23,021 bases of DNA, taken from positions 1 through 23,021 of the forward strand of contig DAORKJ010000061.1 of NCBI GenBank assembly GCA_035439505.1. Reading direction: 5' to 3'. A program made the position numbers and the translations under genes. This stretch comes from UBA7236 sp035439505 (GTDB lineage Bacteria > Bacteroidota > Bacteroidia > Chitinophagales > BACL12). The notes under the pieces are model-generated. The model ran no database searches and had not been told where the DNA came from. It saw only the letters and a list, made by a program, of their open reading frames with translations. Below are positions 1 through 8,910 of the stretch, piece by piece. How positions within the stretch are numbered: the stretch's first letter is position 1; each line of letters opens with the position of its first letter.

Positions 1-1
1 A

Positions 2-94
2 ATAAATATTTCCGATTTAAGTGCAGGCTTATATGTAATTACCCTAACAGATAAGGAAAAAGTTTTAACCACCTCATTAATTGTAACAAATTAA
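2..94 (+). CDS. C-terminal end of a T9SS type A cargo protein (5' truncated by window edge)
   Basis: An open frame enters from the left edge and ends at TAA 92-94, giving the last 30 residues of a protein. The tail contains ISDLSAGLYVITL and ends SLIVTN. This matches the final beta-strands of the T9SS type A sorting domain, whose usual pattern is a Leu-x-x-Gly-x-Tyr turn followed by a hydrophobic strand near the C-terminus. The three sulfatases downstream end in the same way (for example ISDFKQGMYLLNL). The stop is only 2 bp before the first sulfatase start, with the same TAA-AC-ATG junction that separates sulfatases 2 and 3. By inference this is another cargo gene of the same operon, possibly a fourth sulfatase, but no catalytic part is visible. 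Confidence 0.7.
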   Translation: MNISDLSAGLYVITLTDKEKVLTTSLIVTN

Positions 95-96
95 AC

Positions 97-2613
97 ATGA
101 AACGCACACAACTATTACTCTTTTTAATCATGCTTTGGATAGGGCCAGGTTTTGGTCAGGCCGGCTCATCTCCTAATATCATTTTGATTTATATTGATGA
201 TATGAATGACTATGGGATGCCGGTTAATGGATTGCCGGGAGTTGAATATCCCGGAATGCAGCAATTAATATCACAAGGAACTACATTTTATAATGCTCAT
301 GCATCTTCACCAAAATGTGGGCCATCACGCACTAGTATGCTTGCAGGAAAAGATGTGAGTTATACAAAAATTTACAATAATCCTACATGTAAACCATTTA
401 CCGATTACTTTACACCTGGCTTAGACAACGAAGTATTTTTTACACTTCCGGGTTATTTAAAATCGAATGGATATTACACATATGGTATTAACAAGATATT
501 CCATTGTTTTGATTCAGAACCCGACTATGATACCATAACCAGGAACCCTTGCAGTAAATCATTGTCTTGGAATAAATACAGTTGGTTTTATGAAAACGAA
601 GATGCCAATATTTTAACTTATGGAAATGCACACAACATTGGTATGCATGATATGGCAACTGCCATTTTACCCGATTCGTTAGAGCACTTCTTATATGATT
701 ATCGCGCAGTTGACTCTGCATTATTATTTATTGATGGTATTGTAAATGGCGAAGTCTCAACCTGTGGTAATCCGTTTTTTATGTCAATAGGTATTCGCAA
801 ACCTCATTCGCCTTGGTATGTTCCGGAAAAATATTTTTCAAGCGACTTTGTTACTAATTTATATACCCAACCTTTTGATTATCCTTATAACACACCTGAT
901 AATAGTTACCCTTACAATGGTGTAGTGTTAGCACCTCAACCGGATACCATATTTAACGATTATAATAATTTAGGTGCTTTAGGGAAAGTTATGGCTGATT
1001 ACGATAGTGCCATTATTCATTACGCATCTGAAATTGAAGATTATGATCCGGTACCACAGTTTGCCGATGGATTATCAGAAGCTGAGCGTCTGGATATATT
1101 AACTAAAAGTTTATTCGCTAATACCCAACTAGGTTATTTAGCAGCTTGCCATTTTGCTGATGCTCAAATAAAACGATTTTTGGATTCGCTTTCCTTATAT
1201 CCTGAAGTTTATCATAACACGGTTGTTGTATTAGTCAGCGACAACGGTTTTAGTTTAGGCGAAAAACAACATTGGAAAAAAGGTACCATGTGGGAGAATG
1301 ATTTACGTGTTCCATTTATAATTACAGACTTTAGAAATCCAGTTGAACAACAAGTATTTAGTGCTGTGAGCCTATTGGATGTTTTCCCTACAATTTGTGA
1401 TATCGCGTCGATACAAAAACCACTTCAACCTGATGGTGGAGTTTATCTTGATGGACATAGTTTATTTCCGTTTTTAAGTAATCCGAATATTAAAATAGAA
1501 AAACCGGCCATTGCAACATACCGAGAACAAAATTTAAGTCAATGTGGTTGTTTTCCTCAATTTAGTATCAGGAATAATAATTTCCATTTTTTATATTATA
1601 CATCAAATGGAGTTGATTTAACTTTGCCATGTAATACCAGTGGCGCTTGGCACGAAAGTGAATTATACGAAATTGGGAATAATTTTAAGCAGGATCCAAA
1701 TGAATGGGATAACCTGATAGGTAATGAAGATTTTAAACCGGTAATTAATTATTTACAACAATGGTTACCGGATAGCAGTTTGTATTTACAAAAGGCATAT
1801 TTTTTGGAAATAAATGATGTAAGTCCTAATTGTTATGCTAATAATGATGAAACACTCCATTTATCTTTTAGTATTTTCGATACAAGTGGATCATTAGTTA
1901 CTCCACCGGAAACTTTCCTTTATCGCTGGACAAACAATTTAACCGGCGATACATTATATGGTAGCGAGGTTGATTTCTCAACATCGTTAATAGATGAAGT
2001 TACTTTTTCTTCGGCTAAAGAGATGTTGGTGTTTGTAGAAATGTTAGATACTTCGAAACAAACAATTGTTGGTTTAGCCTTACGGCATGTCCATATTAAT
2101 TCCGACAATATGCCTGTGGTAAATTTCAATCTTAAAAGTTGGGGATTTCAAACTGTGAAGGTGGAAGATTTTAGTATTACAGGTGATTACAATAATTATT
2201 GGTGGGATTTTGGTTTTGGGCCTACATTTCTGAATACCATCCCCGGCCCTGTTATTTTTGAGGAAGAAGGTCCTTATACTATTAAATGTATAATCGAGTA
2301 TGGTAATAATTTAAGTTGTGAAAACGTAATTGAAAAAACCTACGTGACCGAAATAGGAATATTCGATAACAATTCGCCTTTAGTGGTTGCACCAAATCCA
2401 ACCAATGCGCAACTTACAATTTCAATACCGGATAATACTACAGGTGGCAATATATTTATATATACAAGTGGTGGATCATTAGTAAAACAATTTGCATTAG
2501 GAGCACAAATCAATAATTTTTTAATAAGCACAAACGATTTGCCACAGGGTTGCTATTTTATTAAAATATTTACTCCTAATACTAACTATAGTGCAACATT
2601 TATCAAAAATTAA
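97..2613 (+). CDS. Secreted sulfatase 1, iduronate-2-sulfatase-like, with T9SS type A sorting domain
   Basis: The 838-residue protein should hydrolyse sulfate esters, probably on polysaccharide, outside the cell. A signal peptide (about 1-20, MKRTQLLLFLIMLW core) leads into the alkaline-phosphatase-like sulfatase fold. The metal-binding Asp pair is D34-D35 in YIDDMNDY. C74 in CGPSR is the residue expected to be converted to formylglycine. NKIFH resembles the GKVFH segment of human iduronate sulfatase, and H237 lies in RKPH. D382-N383 are in SDNG, and K395 in GEKQHWKK. ELYEI and DPNEW close the domain near residue 530. An Ig-like stretch follows, then a PKD-like module near 702 whose usual GDG reads GFG, then a type A sorting domain from about 763. 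It starts 2 bp after the previous stop and is the first of three tandem paralogues. Substrate is not predictable from sequence alone. Family assignment is firm. Confidence 0.93.
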   Translation: MKRTQLLLFLIMLWIGPGFGQAGSSPNIILIYIDDMNDYGMPVNGLPGVEYPGMQQLISQGTTFYNAHASSPKCGPSRTSMLAGKDVSYTKIYNNPTCKPFTDYFTPGLDNEVFFTLPGYLKSNGYYTYGINKIFHCFDSEPDYDTITRNPCSKSLSWNKYSWFYENEDANILTYGNAHNIGMHDMATAILPDSLEHFLYDYRAVDSALLFIDGIVNGEVSTCGNPFFMSIGIRKPHSPWYVPEKYFSSDFVTNLYTQPFDYPYNTPDNSYPYNGVVLAPQPDTIFNDYNNLGALGKVMADYDSAIIHYASEIEDYDPVPQFADGLSEAERLDILTKSLFANTQLGYLAACHFADAQIKRFLDSLSLYPEVYHNTVVVLVSDNGFSLGEKQHWKKGTMWENDLRVPFIITDFRNPVEQQVFSAVSLLDVFPTICDIASIQKPLQPDGGVYLDGHSLFPFLSNPNIKIEKPAIATYREQNLSQCGCFPQFSIRNNNFHFLYYTSNGVDLTLPCNTSGAWHESELYEIGNNFKQDPNEWDNLIGNEDFKPVINYLQQWLPDSSLYLQKAYFLEINDVSPNCYANNDETLHLSFSIFDTSGSLVTPPETFLYRWTNNLTGDTLYGSEVDFSTSLIDEVTFSSAKEMLVFVEMLDTSKQTIVGLALRHVHINSDNMPVVNFNLKSWGFQTVKVEDFSITGDYNNYWWDFGFGPTFLNTIPGPVIFEEEGPYTIKCIIEYGNNLSCENVIEKTYVTEIGIFDNNSPLVVAPNPTNAQLTISIPDNTTGGNIFIYTSGGSLVKQFALGAQINNFLISTNDLPQGCYFIKIFTPNTNYSATFIKN

Positions 2614-2621
2614 TGGTATAT

Positions 2622-2629
2622 TACATTTG
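2622..2629 (+). promoter_or_regulatory. Possible -7 promoter element before sulfatase 2
   Basis: TACATTTG fits the Bacteroidota -7 consensus TAnnTTTG exactly and lies 9 bp before the chosen ATG at 2639, so a transcript from it would have a very short leader. No TTG -33 element is seen at the expected distance, where the sequence is the end of sulfatase 1. It could be an internal promoter of the array or chance in AT-rich DNA. Confidence 0.3.
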
Positions 2630-2638
2630 CAAATACTC

Positions 2639-5161
2639 ATGAAAAAAACAATCCTACTTCTTTTCACTTTATTACAAGCAGCGCTTCAGGCACAGGATGT
2701 TGCTAAACCGAACATTCTGTTTATAGTTGTAGATGATTTAAACGACTATATTGAAGGGTTTGAAGGGCATCCTCAAATTCAAACGCCCAATATAAAAAGC
2801 ATAGCTGATAACGGATATTTATTTACCAATGCTTTTTGTAATGCCCCCGTTTGCGGCCCTTCCAGGACAAGTTTTTTAAGCGGGAAAGACTTATTGTATA
2901 CGAAAGTGTATGATAATAACAATTATTTGGATGAATTCAGGGACAATTTTACGGAAGCGAATAATAATGAGGAGGTAATTACTTTGCCTGAGCATTTAAA
3001 AGACGCAGGCGGATATTACACCATTAGTATAAATAAAGTATTTCATGATGCATTTAATAAAGATTTTGATAATGTCATTGCCGATCCCTGCTTAAAAACA
3101 TTGTCGTGGAGCAGAGCAACATCTTTCAACGATTTTGCGTGGTTGCTAACCGAAATGGAAATCTATAACAGTGGTTTACAAGAAATGAACTGGGGAATTT
3201 TACCCGACAGTCTCGAAGAAGATTTAAAAGATTTCAGAGCAGTGGACACCGCTATCAAAATTTTTAAAGACATTGTTGATGGAGATTTAGCCTTGTGCGA
3301 TAGCGCATTTTTTATGTCGATTGGTTTTGATTTGCCCCATCTGGATTTATATGTACCGGAAAAATATTTCCCTGCAGATTATATCAAAGATTTTTATGCT
3401 GATACGTTTAACATTCCATATAATTATCCGGCAGATACATTTCCAACCAATGGTATTATTATGCCACCACAACCGGAAATTAGATGGAACGATTATAATA
3501 ATTTAGGGCCACTTGGCAAGGCAATTTCAGCCGGGCAGGCCGATATTGAAGCCAGTCTTCAACTATTTTGCGACACATTGGACCCCATGCCGGAAATTGA
3601 TCCCGGATTGAGTGATTCTGCCAGAGCAGAAATTTTATACGAAAGTACAAGAGCCAACGCTATTATGGCTTATATGGCAGGCATTCAATTTATAGATGCA
3701 CAAGTTGGAAGGTTGTTGGAGTATTTAAATTCGGAACCGGAACTCAAGGCAAATACCATCATAATTTTTGCAGGGGATAATGGATTTTCTTTTGGCGAAA
3801 AACATCATTGGTTTAAACGCAGCTTGTGGGAACCAGATGTAAGAGTGCCTTTTATTATTTATGACCCAAATCGCGGAAGTAATAATATTTGTGACCAGAC
3901 AGTAAGTTTATTGGATTTGTATCCAACCATTTGTGAATTAACCGGAACACCATTTCCAACTTTTGAAGATGGCAGTAATTATTTAGATGGCAAAAGTATT
4001 GTACCCATTTTAGACAATCCTGATAACAATTGGGAGCGACCTGTATTGATTAGTTTTGAATCTGAAGATAATAAAGAAGGTTCTTGTTTTCCTCAATATG
4101 CCGTCAGGTCCGAAAAATTTAAATATATCCGATATGCTTCTGATGGAGGCGACCCTTATGATGAATGTGATGCGGACTCTTCTTATTACGAGGAAGAATT
4201 ATATGAAATTGGCAAGTATCGCGAAGTAGATCCAAATGAATGGAATAATTTAATAACCAACGATGACTATGACGATGTAGTAACATATTTACAGCAATGG
4301 CTTCCTGATGGTCCATTGTATTTAGATGCAACTTATGCATTAAGAATTAGCGATTATAGTGACCCTTGTTTATATGGATATGAGGACAGCATTTTATTGC
4401 ATTTCGATTTATTTGATACACTGGGCAATAGCATTTCACCGCTACCCGGATTTAATTATATTTGGTCACTTAATTTATCGGATGAAATATTTAATGGCAA
4501 TGATATTTTGTTGCCACTTAATGTAATTGATGCTGCAACATTTAATGCTAATTCTGAAATACTTGTTTATGCCAAAATGGTTGATACAATAAATAATATT
4601 GTTTACGCTTTGGATATCCGCACTTTTCAAATAAACGCACTAACACAACCTACGGTAAGTTTTAATACGGTACAAATTGACGATTATACCATTCAAATTT
4701 TAGATTTTTCGCTAACCGGCGTATATTCCGACATTTGGTGGGATATGGGTGATGGAACAATTTTACATACTTTAAATCCAGGCATATATACCTACGACAG
4801 TTCAGGTGCTTTTAACATAACCTGTTATGTGCAATATGGTAATGAGTCTGCATGTTTAATAAGTTATACCCGCTCCATTATTTCAGGAGTGGAACAATTT
4901 GAAGGCAAGGGAAATATAATCATCTACCCAAATCCCGCTAGTGACTTAATAAGCATTTTTACCAATGTTTACGATACAGCTGGTGTTGTATATATTACAG
5001 ATGCTTTGGGCAATTTAGTCTATCAAAAAACTACAACTGCAGCCGATTATCCTTTTATGCAAATTTCTACTCAATTTTTACCTTCCGGTGTATATTTCCT
5101 TGTGTTAAAACAGGAAGATTTTCAGGAAACAGGTATTTTTGTGGTAGCACAACACAACTAA
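2639..5161 (+). CDS. Secreted sulfatase 2, iduronate-2-sulfatase-like, with PKD and T9SS type A sorting domain
   Basis: This is an 840-residue paralogue of the genes on both sides. ATG 2639 is preferred over the in-frame GTG at 2591 because it opens directly into a signal peptide (MKKTILLLFTLLQAALQAQ) and does not overlap sulfatase 1. Catalytic landmarks are D32-D33 (VVDDLNDY), C72 in CGPSR as the predicted formylglycine precursor, NKVFH, H234 in LPH, D380-N381 in GDNG, and K393 in GEKHHWFK followed by LWEPDVRVP. ELYEI and DPNEW end the sulfatase domain. A PKD-like module with an intact GDG (WWDMGDG, about 700-706) and a type A sorting domain (PNPASD onward) follow. The residue before P-H is Leu, where sulfatases 1 and 3 have Lys and Arg, which could mean a different substrate pocket. 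The role is removal of sulfate from a glycan at the cell surface or in the medium, with substrate unknown. Confidence 0.93.
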   Translation: MKKTILLLFTLLQAALQAQDVAKPNILFIVVDDLNDYIEGFEGHPQIQTPNIKSIADNGYLFTNAFCNAPVCGPSRTSFLSGKDLLYTKVYDNNNYLDEFRDNFTEANNNEEVITLPEHLKDAGGYYTISINKVFHDAFNKDFDNVIADPCLKTLSWSRATSFNDFAWLLTEMEIYNSGLQEMNWGILPDSLEEDLKDFRAVDTAIKIFKDIVDGDLALCDSAFFMSIGFDLPHLDLYVPEKYFPADYIKDFYADTFNIPYNYPADTFPTNGIIMPPQPEIRWNDYNNLGPLGKAISAGQADIEASLQLFCDTLDPMPEIDPGLSDSARAEILYESTRANAIMAYMAGIQFIDAQVGRLLEYLNSEPELKANTIIIFAGDNGFSFGEKHHWFKRSLWEPDVRVPFIIYDPNRGSNNICDQTVSLLDLYPTICELTGTPFPTFEDGSNYLDGKSIVPILDNPDNNWERPVLISFESEDNKEGSCFPQYAVRSEKFKYIRYASDGGDPYDECDADSSYYEEELYEIGKYREVDPNEWNNLITNDDYDDVVTYLQQWLPDGPLYLDATYALRISDYSDPCLYGYEDSILLHFDLFDTLGNSISPLPGFNYIWSLNLSDEIFNGNDILLPLNVIDAATFNANSEILVYAKMVDTINNIVYALDIRTFQINALTQPTVSFNTVQIDDYTIQILDFSLTGVYSDIWWDMGDGTILHTLNPGIYTYDSSGAFNITCYVQYGNESACLISYTRSIISGVEQFEGKGNIIIYPNPASDLISIFTNVYDTAGVVYITDALGNLVYQKTTTAADYPFMQISTQFLPSGVYFLVLKQEDFQETGIFVVAQHN

Positions 5162-5163
5162 AC

Positions 5164-7692
5164 ATGCGCACCACCATTGTCCTAATTGTTTTATTTATTT
5201 GTTCTATAGCAAAATTAGCAGCACAGGCTGGTGATAAACCTAATTTTATTTTTATTGTAATCGACGACCTCAATGATTACATCGAGGGATATACCGACCA
5301 ACCACAACTTACCACACCAAATATCAAAGCGATTGCGGAGCAGGGAACATTATTTTTAAATAGTTATAGTAATGCTGCCGGTTGCGCACCTTCAAGAACC
5401 AGTTTTTTTAGCGGGAAAGATTTAGCCTATACACAAGTGTATAATAACGATGATTATGTAAGTAAATTCAGAGAAAATTTTACGGCTGAAAAAAACAACG
5501 AGTTAGTTTATTCACTTCCTGAAATTTTAAAAGACTCAGGAGGATATTTTACCTATGGTATTAATAAATTATTTCATAACCCCAGCAGCAACGATTTTGA
5601 TAAACCTGACAGCGTAGCATTATGTGAAAAAAAATTATCATGGAATAACATGGTGTTTTTTGAAGATGAAGACAGTACATTAGAAATGTTATCAGAATAC
5701 GCATTTGGCAATTATTTCGATTGGGGAATGATTCCCGATTCGTTGGAAACCATACTTGAAGATTATAAAGCTGCTGATTCTGCTATTGCATTTATTGAAT
5801 CAATAGCCGATGGCACAGCTAATACTTGTGGTAATCCATTTTTTTTAGGACTAGGATTATATCGACCACATTCTGAAAGGTATATTCCGCAAAAATATTT
5901 TCCTGCAGATTATGTCAATGATATTTATGCAGAACCATTCGATATTCCTTATAATTATCCGGTAAATACTTTTCCATATAATGGTATTGTTATGCCTCCG
6001 CAACCCGAACCGATGTATAACGATTATTACACTTTGCCGGATGGAGGAATTGCAAGTAAAATGGCAGACAATGGTGGTGTTTACGATCAAATTGAATCCT
6101 GGATTGATGGTCTTACAACATTACCGGTAATTGATGAACTTTTAACGGATGCCGACCGCGAAGCCATTTTGTTTGAAACAGCAAAAGCGAATTATCAAAT
6201 GAATTATATTGCTGCAGTTCAATATATAGATGCACAAATTGGCCGTGTATTGGATGCGTTAAATGCTCATCCTGAAATAAAAGAAAATACGATTATTGTT
6301 TTATTGAGTGATAATGGATATTCTTTAGGCGAAAAAAGACATTGGACAAAATGGACCTTATGGGAACCTGACACCCGCGTGCCGTTATTAATTGCCGACC
6401 CTACTAAACCGGGCAACAGAGTAGTGCGTCAAACGGTTACACTTGTTGATATTTTTCCAACTGTTTGTGATTTAGCTGAAGTGCAATATCCTACTAAACC
6501 TGATGGAAGTGCTTATCTTGATGGGTTAAGTCTAATTGATTTATTAGATGGACCGGAATTACAATTTGAATATCCAGCCCTGACTTCATATAAAAAAAAT
6601 ATAGGAAATGGTTCTTGTTTTCCGCATCACTCGGTGCGTAACGATAGATGGCATTATATCCGCTATCGCCAAAATAATGATGGTGCCTTTGGTGTTAGTT
6701 ATTGCGATTCTACCAATGTTTCTTTTGAAGAGGAATTATATGAAATTGGTGTTAACAGAGAAACAGATCCTTATGAATGGAATAACTTAATCAGCAACCC
6801 TGACTATATTCCGCTCGTGCATTATCTCAATCAGTGGATGCCTGATTCAGCACTTTATATGGATAGAACATTTAAGCTGCTTATGAGCTCTGTTTCACCT
6901 GATTGTTTTGCTGCACATGATGATACTTTATTATTAACGTTTACGATTTATGATACTACAGGAATACTAATATCTCCGCCGGCAGATTATATCTATAAAT
7001 GGTCGAATAATATTACTGACGATGTGATGTACGGTGAAACAATATCATTTGATTTACAACTATTAAGTGATGCGGAATATGCAGCAAATGAACGAATTGT
7101 ATTTTATATCGAAATGCTAAATCCCGACAATGATATTGTTGCTGGATTTGATTTACAATATTATTTTTTAAACGGAGCCAATATTCCAAATGCTACTTTT
7201 AATGTAATTAATTTATCAGGACTTACTGTTCAGGTTATAGATTATGCAATTACCGGAAGTTATCTTGATACCTGGTGGGATTTTGGTGATGGGAATATTA
7301 TTGATGAAACAATTCCAGCTCCATATACCTATGATGCACCCGGGACATATTTAATTACCAATTATGCTAATTATGGCAATGATAGTTGTGTGATTTCATT
7401 TACGCAAAATATTACTTTAGATACGAACATTACCCAGCCCGAAGATTTGGTGCAAGTTTTCCCAAATCCTGCGAATAATAATATCAATGTATTGTTTCCA
7501 ATGGTTACAGAATTTGCCTCTGTAACAATATATGATTTAGCCGGTCAGGAAATTTTAGCCAACCGCTACCTGAATGGAAACTATGGTTTTACCTGTAAAA
7601 TTGATATTTCGGACTTCAAACAAGGTATGTATCTGTTAAATTTGCAGACTGCAGAAGTAAATTCTACTACCCCTTTTGTGGTGGTTAGGTAA
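5164..7692 (+). CDS. Secreted sulfatase 3, iduronate-2-sulfatase-like, with PKD and T9SS type A sorting domain
   Basis: This third tandem sulfatase has 842 residues and starts 2 bp after the stop of sulfatase 2, so the two are almost certainly co-transcribed and probably translationally coupled. The signal peptide is MRTTIVLIVLFICSIAKLAA. Catalytic landmarks are D34-D35 (VIDDLNDY), C74 in CAPSR (the same pentapeptide as human iduronate-2-sulfatase), NKLFH, H236 in YRPH, D383-N384 in SDNG, K396 in GEKRHWTK, and ELYEI with DPYEW at the domain end. An Ig-like region and a PKD module with intact GDG (WWDFGDG, about 704-710) follow. The type A sorting domain begins around VFPNPANNN and ends with a GMYLLNL strand. 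All residues expected of an active type I sulfatase are present. A separate formylglycine-generating or anaerobic maturation enzyme is needed and is not in this window. Confidence 0.93.
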   Translation: MRTTIVLIVLFICSIAKLAAQAGDKPNFIFIVIDDLNDYIEGYTDQPQLTTPNIKAIAEQGTLFLNSYSNAAGCAPSRTSFFSGKDLAYTQVYNNDDYVSKFRENFTAEKNNELVYSLPEILKDSGGYFTYGINKLFHNPSSNDFDKPDSVALCEKKLSWNNMVFFEDEDSTLEMLSEYAFGNYFDWGMIPDSLETILEDYKAADSAIAFIESIADGTANTCGNPFFLGLGLYRPHSERYIPQKYFPADYVNDIYAEPFDIPYNYPVNTFPYNGIVMPPQPEPMYNDYYTLPDGGIASKMADNGGVYDQIESWIDGLTTLPVIDELLTDADREAILFETAKANYQMNYIAAVQYIDAQIGRVLDALNAHPEIKENTIIVLLSDNGYSLGEKRHWTKWTLWEPDTRVPLLIADPTKPGNRVVRQTVTLVDIFPTVCDLAEVQYPTKPDGSAYLDGLSLIDLLDGPELQFEYPALTSYKKNIGNGSCFPHHSVRNDRWHYIRYRQNNDGAFGVSYCDSTNVSFEEELYEIGVNRETDPYEWNNLISNPDYIPLVHYLNQWMPDSALYMDRTFKLLMSSVSPDCFAAHDDTLLLTFTIYDTTGILISPPADYIYKWSNNITDDVMYGETISFDLQLLSDAEYAANERIVFYIEMLNPDNDIVAGFDLQYYFLNGANIPNATFNVINLSGLTVQVIDYAITGSYLDTWWDFGDGNIIDETIPAPYTYDAPGTYLITNYANYGNDSCVISFTQNITLDTNITQPEDLVQVFPNPANNNINVLFPMVTEFASVTIYDLAGQEILANRYLNGNYGFTCKIDISDFKQGMYLLNLQTAEVNSTTPFVVVR

Positions 7693-7722
7693 GGATTTTG
7701 GTGTATAAGTCGTTGTTTTTAA

Positions 7723-7756
7723 AGGGTTTAGCCCACTTTTTGGGCACTTCGACCCT
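7723..7756 (+). terminator. Nested hairpin after the sulfatase array, possible transcript end
   Basis: An inner perfect stem GCCCA 7731-7735 / TGGGC 7741-7745 with loop CTTTT is enclosed by a second perfect stem AGGGT 7723-7727 / ACCCT 7752-7756. It lies 30 bp after the stop of sulfatase 3 and upstream of the PorP promoter. There is no downstream T-run, so it is not a classical intrinsic terminator. It may protect the 3' end of the mRNA or act with another factor. Confidence 0.35.
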
Positions 7757-7806
7757 GATTCGTCCGGTAAACCTTTACTCCAATATGACAAATACTCTTG
7801 TTAATT

Positions 7807-7837
7807 TTGTGTGGAATACAGGATTTTATTAACTTTG
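7807..7837 (+). promoter_or_regulatory. Bacteroidota-type promoter of the PorP/SprF gene
   Basis: TTG at 7807-7809 and TAACTTTG at 7830-7837 are separated by 20 bp, matching the Bacteroidota housekeeping consensus of TTG at -33 and TAnnTTTG at -7. Transcription would begin near 7843-7845, leaving about 9 nt before ATG 7853 or about 18 nt before ATG 7862. This is the best promoter match I found in the window. Confidence 0.6.
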
Positions 7838-7852
7838 GAAGGATAATCCACG

Positions 7853-8890
7853 ATGAACAGTATGAATAGAATAGTCTTAAGCCTTTTTTGCGCACTAATC
7901 GCAATAAGCTCCTCCGCTCAGGATATTCACTTTTCGCAATATTCTCAGTCACCACTTACGCTCAATCCGGCGCTTACGGGGTTAACACCTTGTACTTACC
8001 GGGGCGTGCTCAATTACCGCAACCAATGGGCAAGTGCTGTTGGTCCGGCTTCCTATCAAACTTTTGCCGGTTCTTTTGATGCCGGTTTATGGAGAAATAA
8101 GTTGGATGGCAATATTGTAGGAGTTGGAGCTATGATTTACAATGATATTTCCGGAGATGGTGCTTTAACCAATATGACCATCATGGGTTCATTTGCATAT
8201 CACCAAAAATTAGGTGATGAAAACCATTATTTATCAGTTGGTGGTCAGTTAGGTTTAGTGCAAAAACGTGTTGATTACGGCAAATTAATTTTTGAATCAC
8301 AAATTGGGAATAATGGTGTTGATCCAACTTTGCCAAGTGGTGAATATGGAGATGACAATTTTTCTTATTTAGATATTAATGCAGGTGCTAACTGGAGAAG
8401 TCGTTTTTCAAATAAATTCGCCATGCAAATTGGTGGTGCATATTTCCATTTAAGTGAACCAACCGAATCTTTTTATAATGCCAATGATAATAAAATCAAT
8501 GCACATTATTTAGGTTATGGTTCATTCAAAATTGGAATAGGCAAAAACACTGTGTTAATACCTTCATATTTATTCATGCAACAAACTCAAGGTTCAAACG
8601 TACAAATGAATACTGGTGCCGATGTTGGATTCCAGCTTGAAAAAGGTGTTTCAATGGCTTATGTAGGTGCACACTATCGCTCTACAGATGATATTGATGT
8701 TGCTGATGCTGTAATTATTAACCTGGGACTTGATTACAATAACATCAATTTCGGATTGAGTTATGATGTTAATATTTCAGGATTATCTGCTGTTACAAAT
8801 TATCGTGGCGGTATTGAATTTTCATTGGTGTATTGGGGATGTTTAGATGTCAATCCTAAGCAAAAACCAATTGACTGCCCTCGATTCTAA
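7853..8890 (+). CDS. Type IX secretion system membrane protein, PorP/SprF family
   Basis: The 345-residue protein is predicted to be an outer-membrane beta-barrel. It has a signal peptide (MNRIVLSLFCALIAISSSAQ from the second Met) followed by the family hallmark HFSQYSQSPLTLNPALTG directly after the cleavage site. Barrel-like strands rich in Gly and aromatic residues follow (GVGAMIYND, YLSVGGQLGLVQ, INFGLSYDVNISGLS), and the C-terminal GGIEFSLVYWG region is also typical of the family. PorP/SprF proteins assist T9SS secretion or surface attachment of particular cargo. SprF of Flavobacterium johnsoniae is needed for the type B cargo SprB. ATG 7862 is an equally good start and would give a more usual leader length from the promoter. 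The gene is monocistronic, with a promoter just before it and a strong terminator just after. Two type B cargo genes lie 6-11 kb away, while the immediate neighbours carry type A domains. Confidence 0.92.
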   Translation: MNSMNRIVLSLFCALIAISSSAQDIHFSQYSQSPLTLNPALTGLTPCTYRGVLNYRNQWASAVGPASYQTFAGSFDAGLWRNKLDGNIVGVGAMIYNDISGDGALTNMTIMGSFAYHQKLGDENHYLSVGGQLGLVQKRVDYGKLIFESQIGNNGVDPTLPSGEYGDDNFSYLDINAGANWRSRFSNKFAMQIGGAYFHLSEPTESFYNANDNKINAHYLGYGSFKIGIGKNTVLIPSYLFMQQTQGSNVQMNTGADVGFQLEKGVSMAYVGAHYRSTDDIDVADAVIINLGLDYNNINFGLSYDVNISGLSAVTNYRGGIEFSLVYWGCLDVNPKQKPIDCPRF

Positions 8891-8910
8891 AATAATATAA
8901 ATACTATTAG

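Noticed and set aside
488..721. Antisense reading frames inside the sulfatase, WD40 and type B genes
   Set aside because: They are short, have no recognisable domains and lie wholly opposite well-supported genes.
2591..2638. Longer start for sulfatase 2 at GTG 2591
   Set aside because: It would overlap sulfatase 1 and put 16 non-signal residues before a clear signal peptide.
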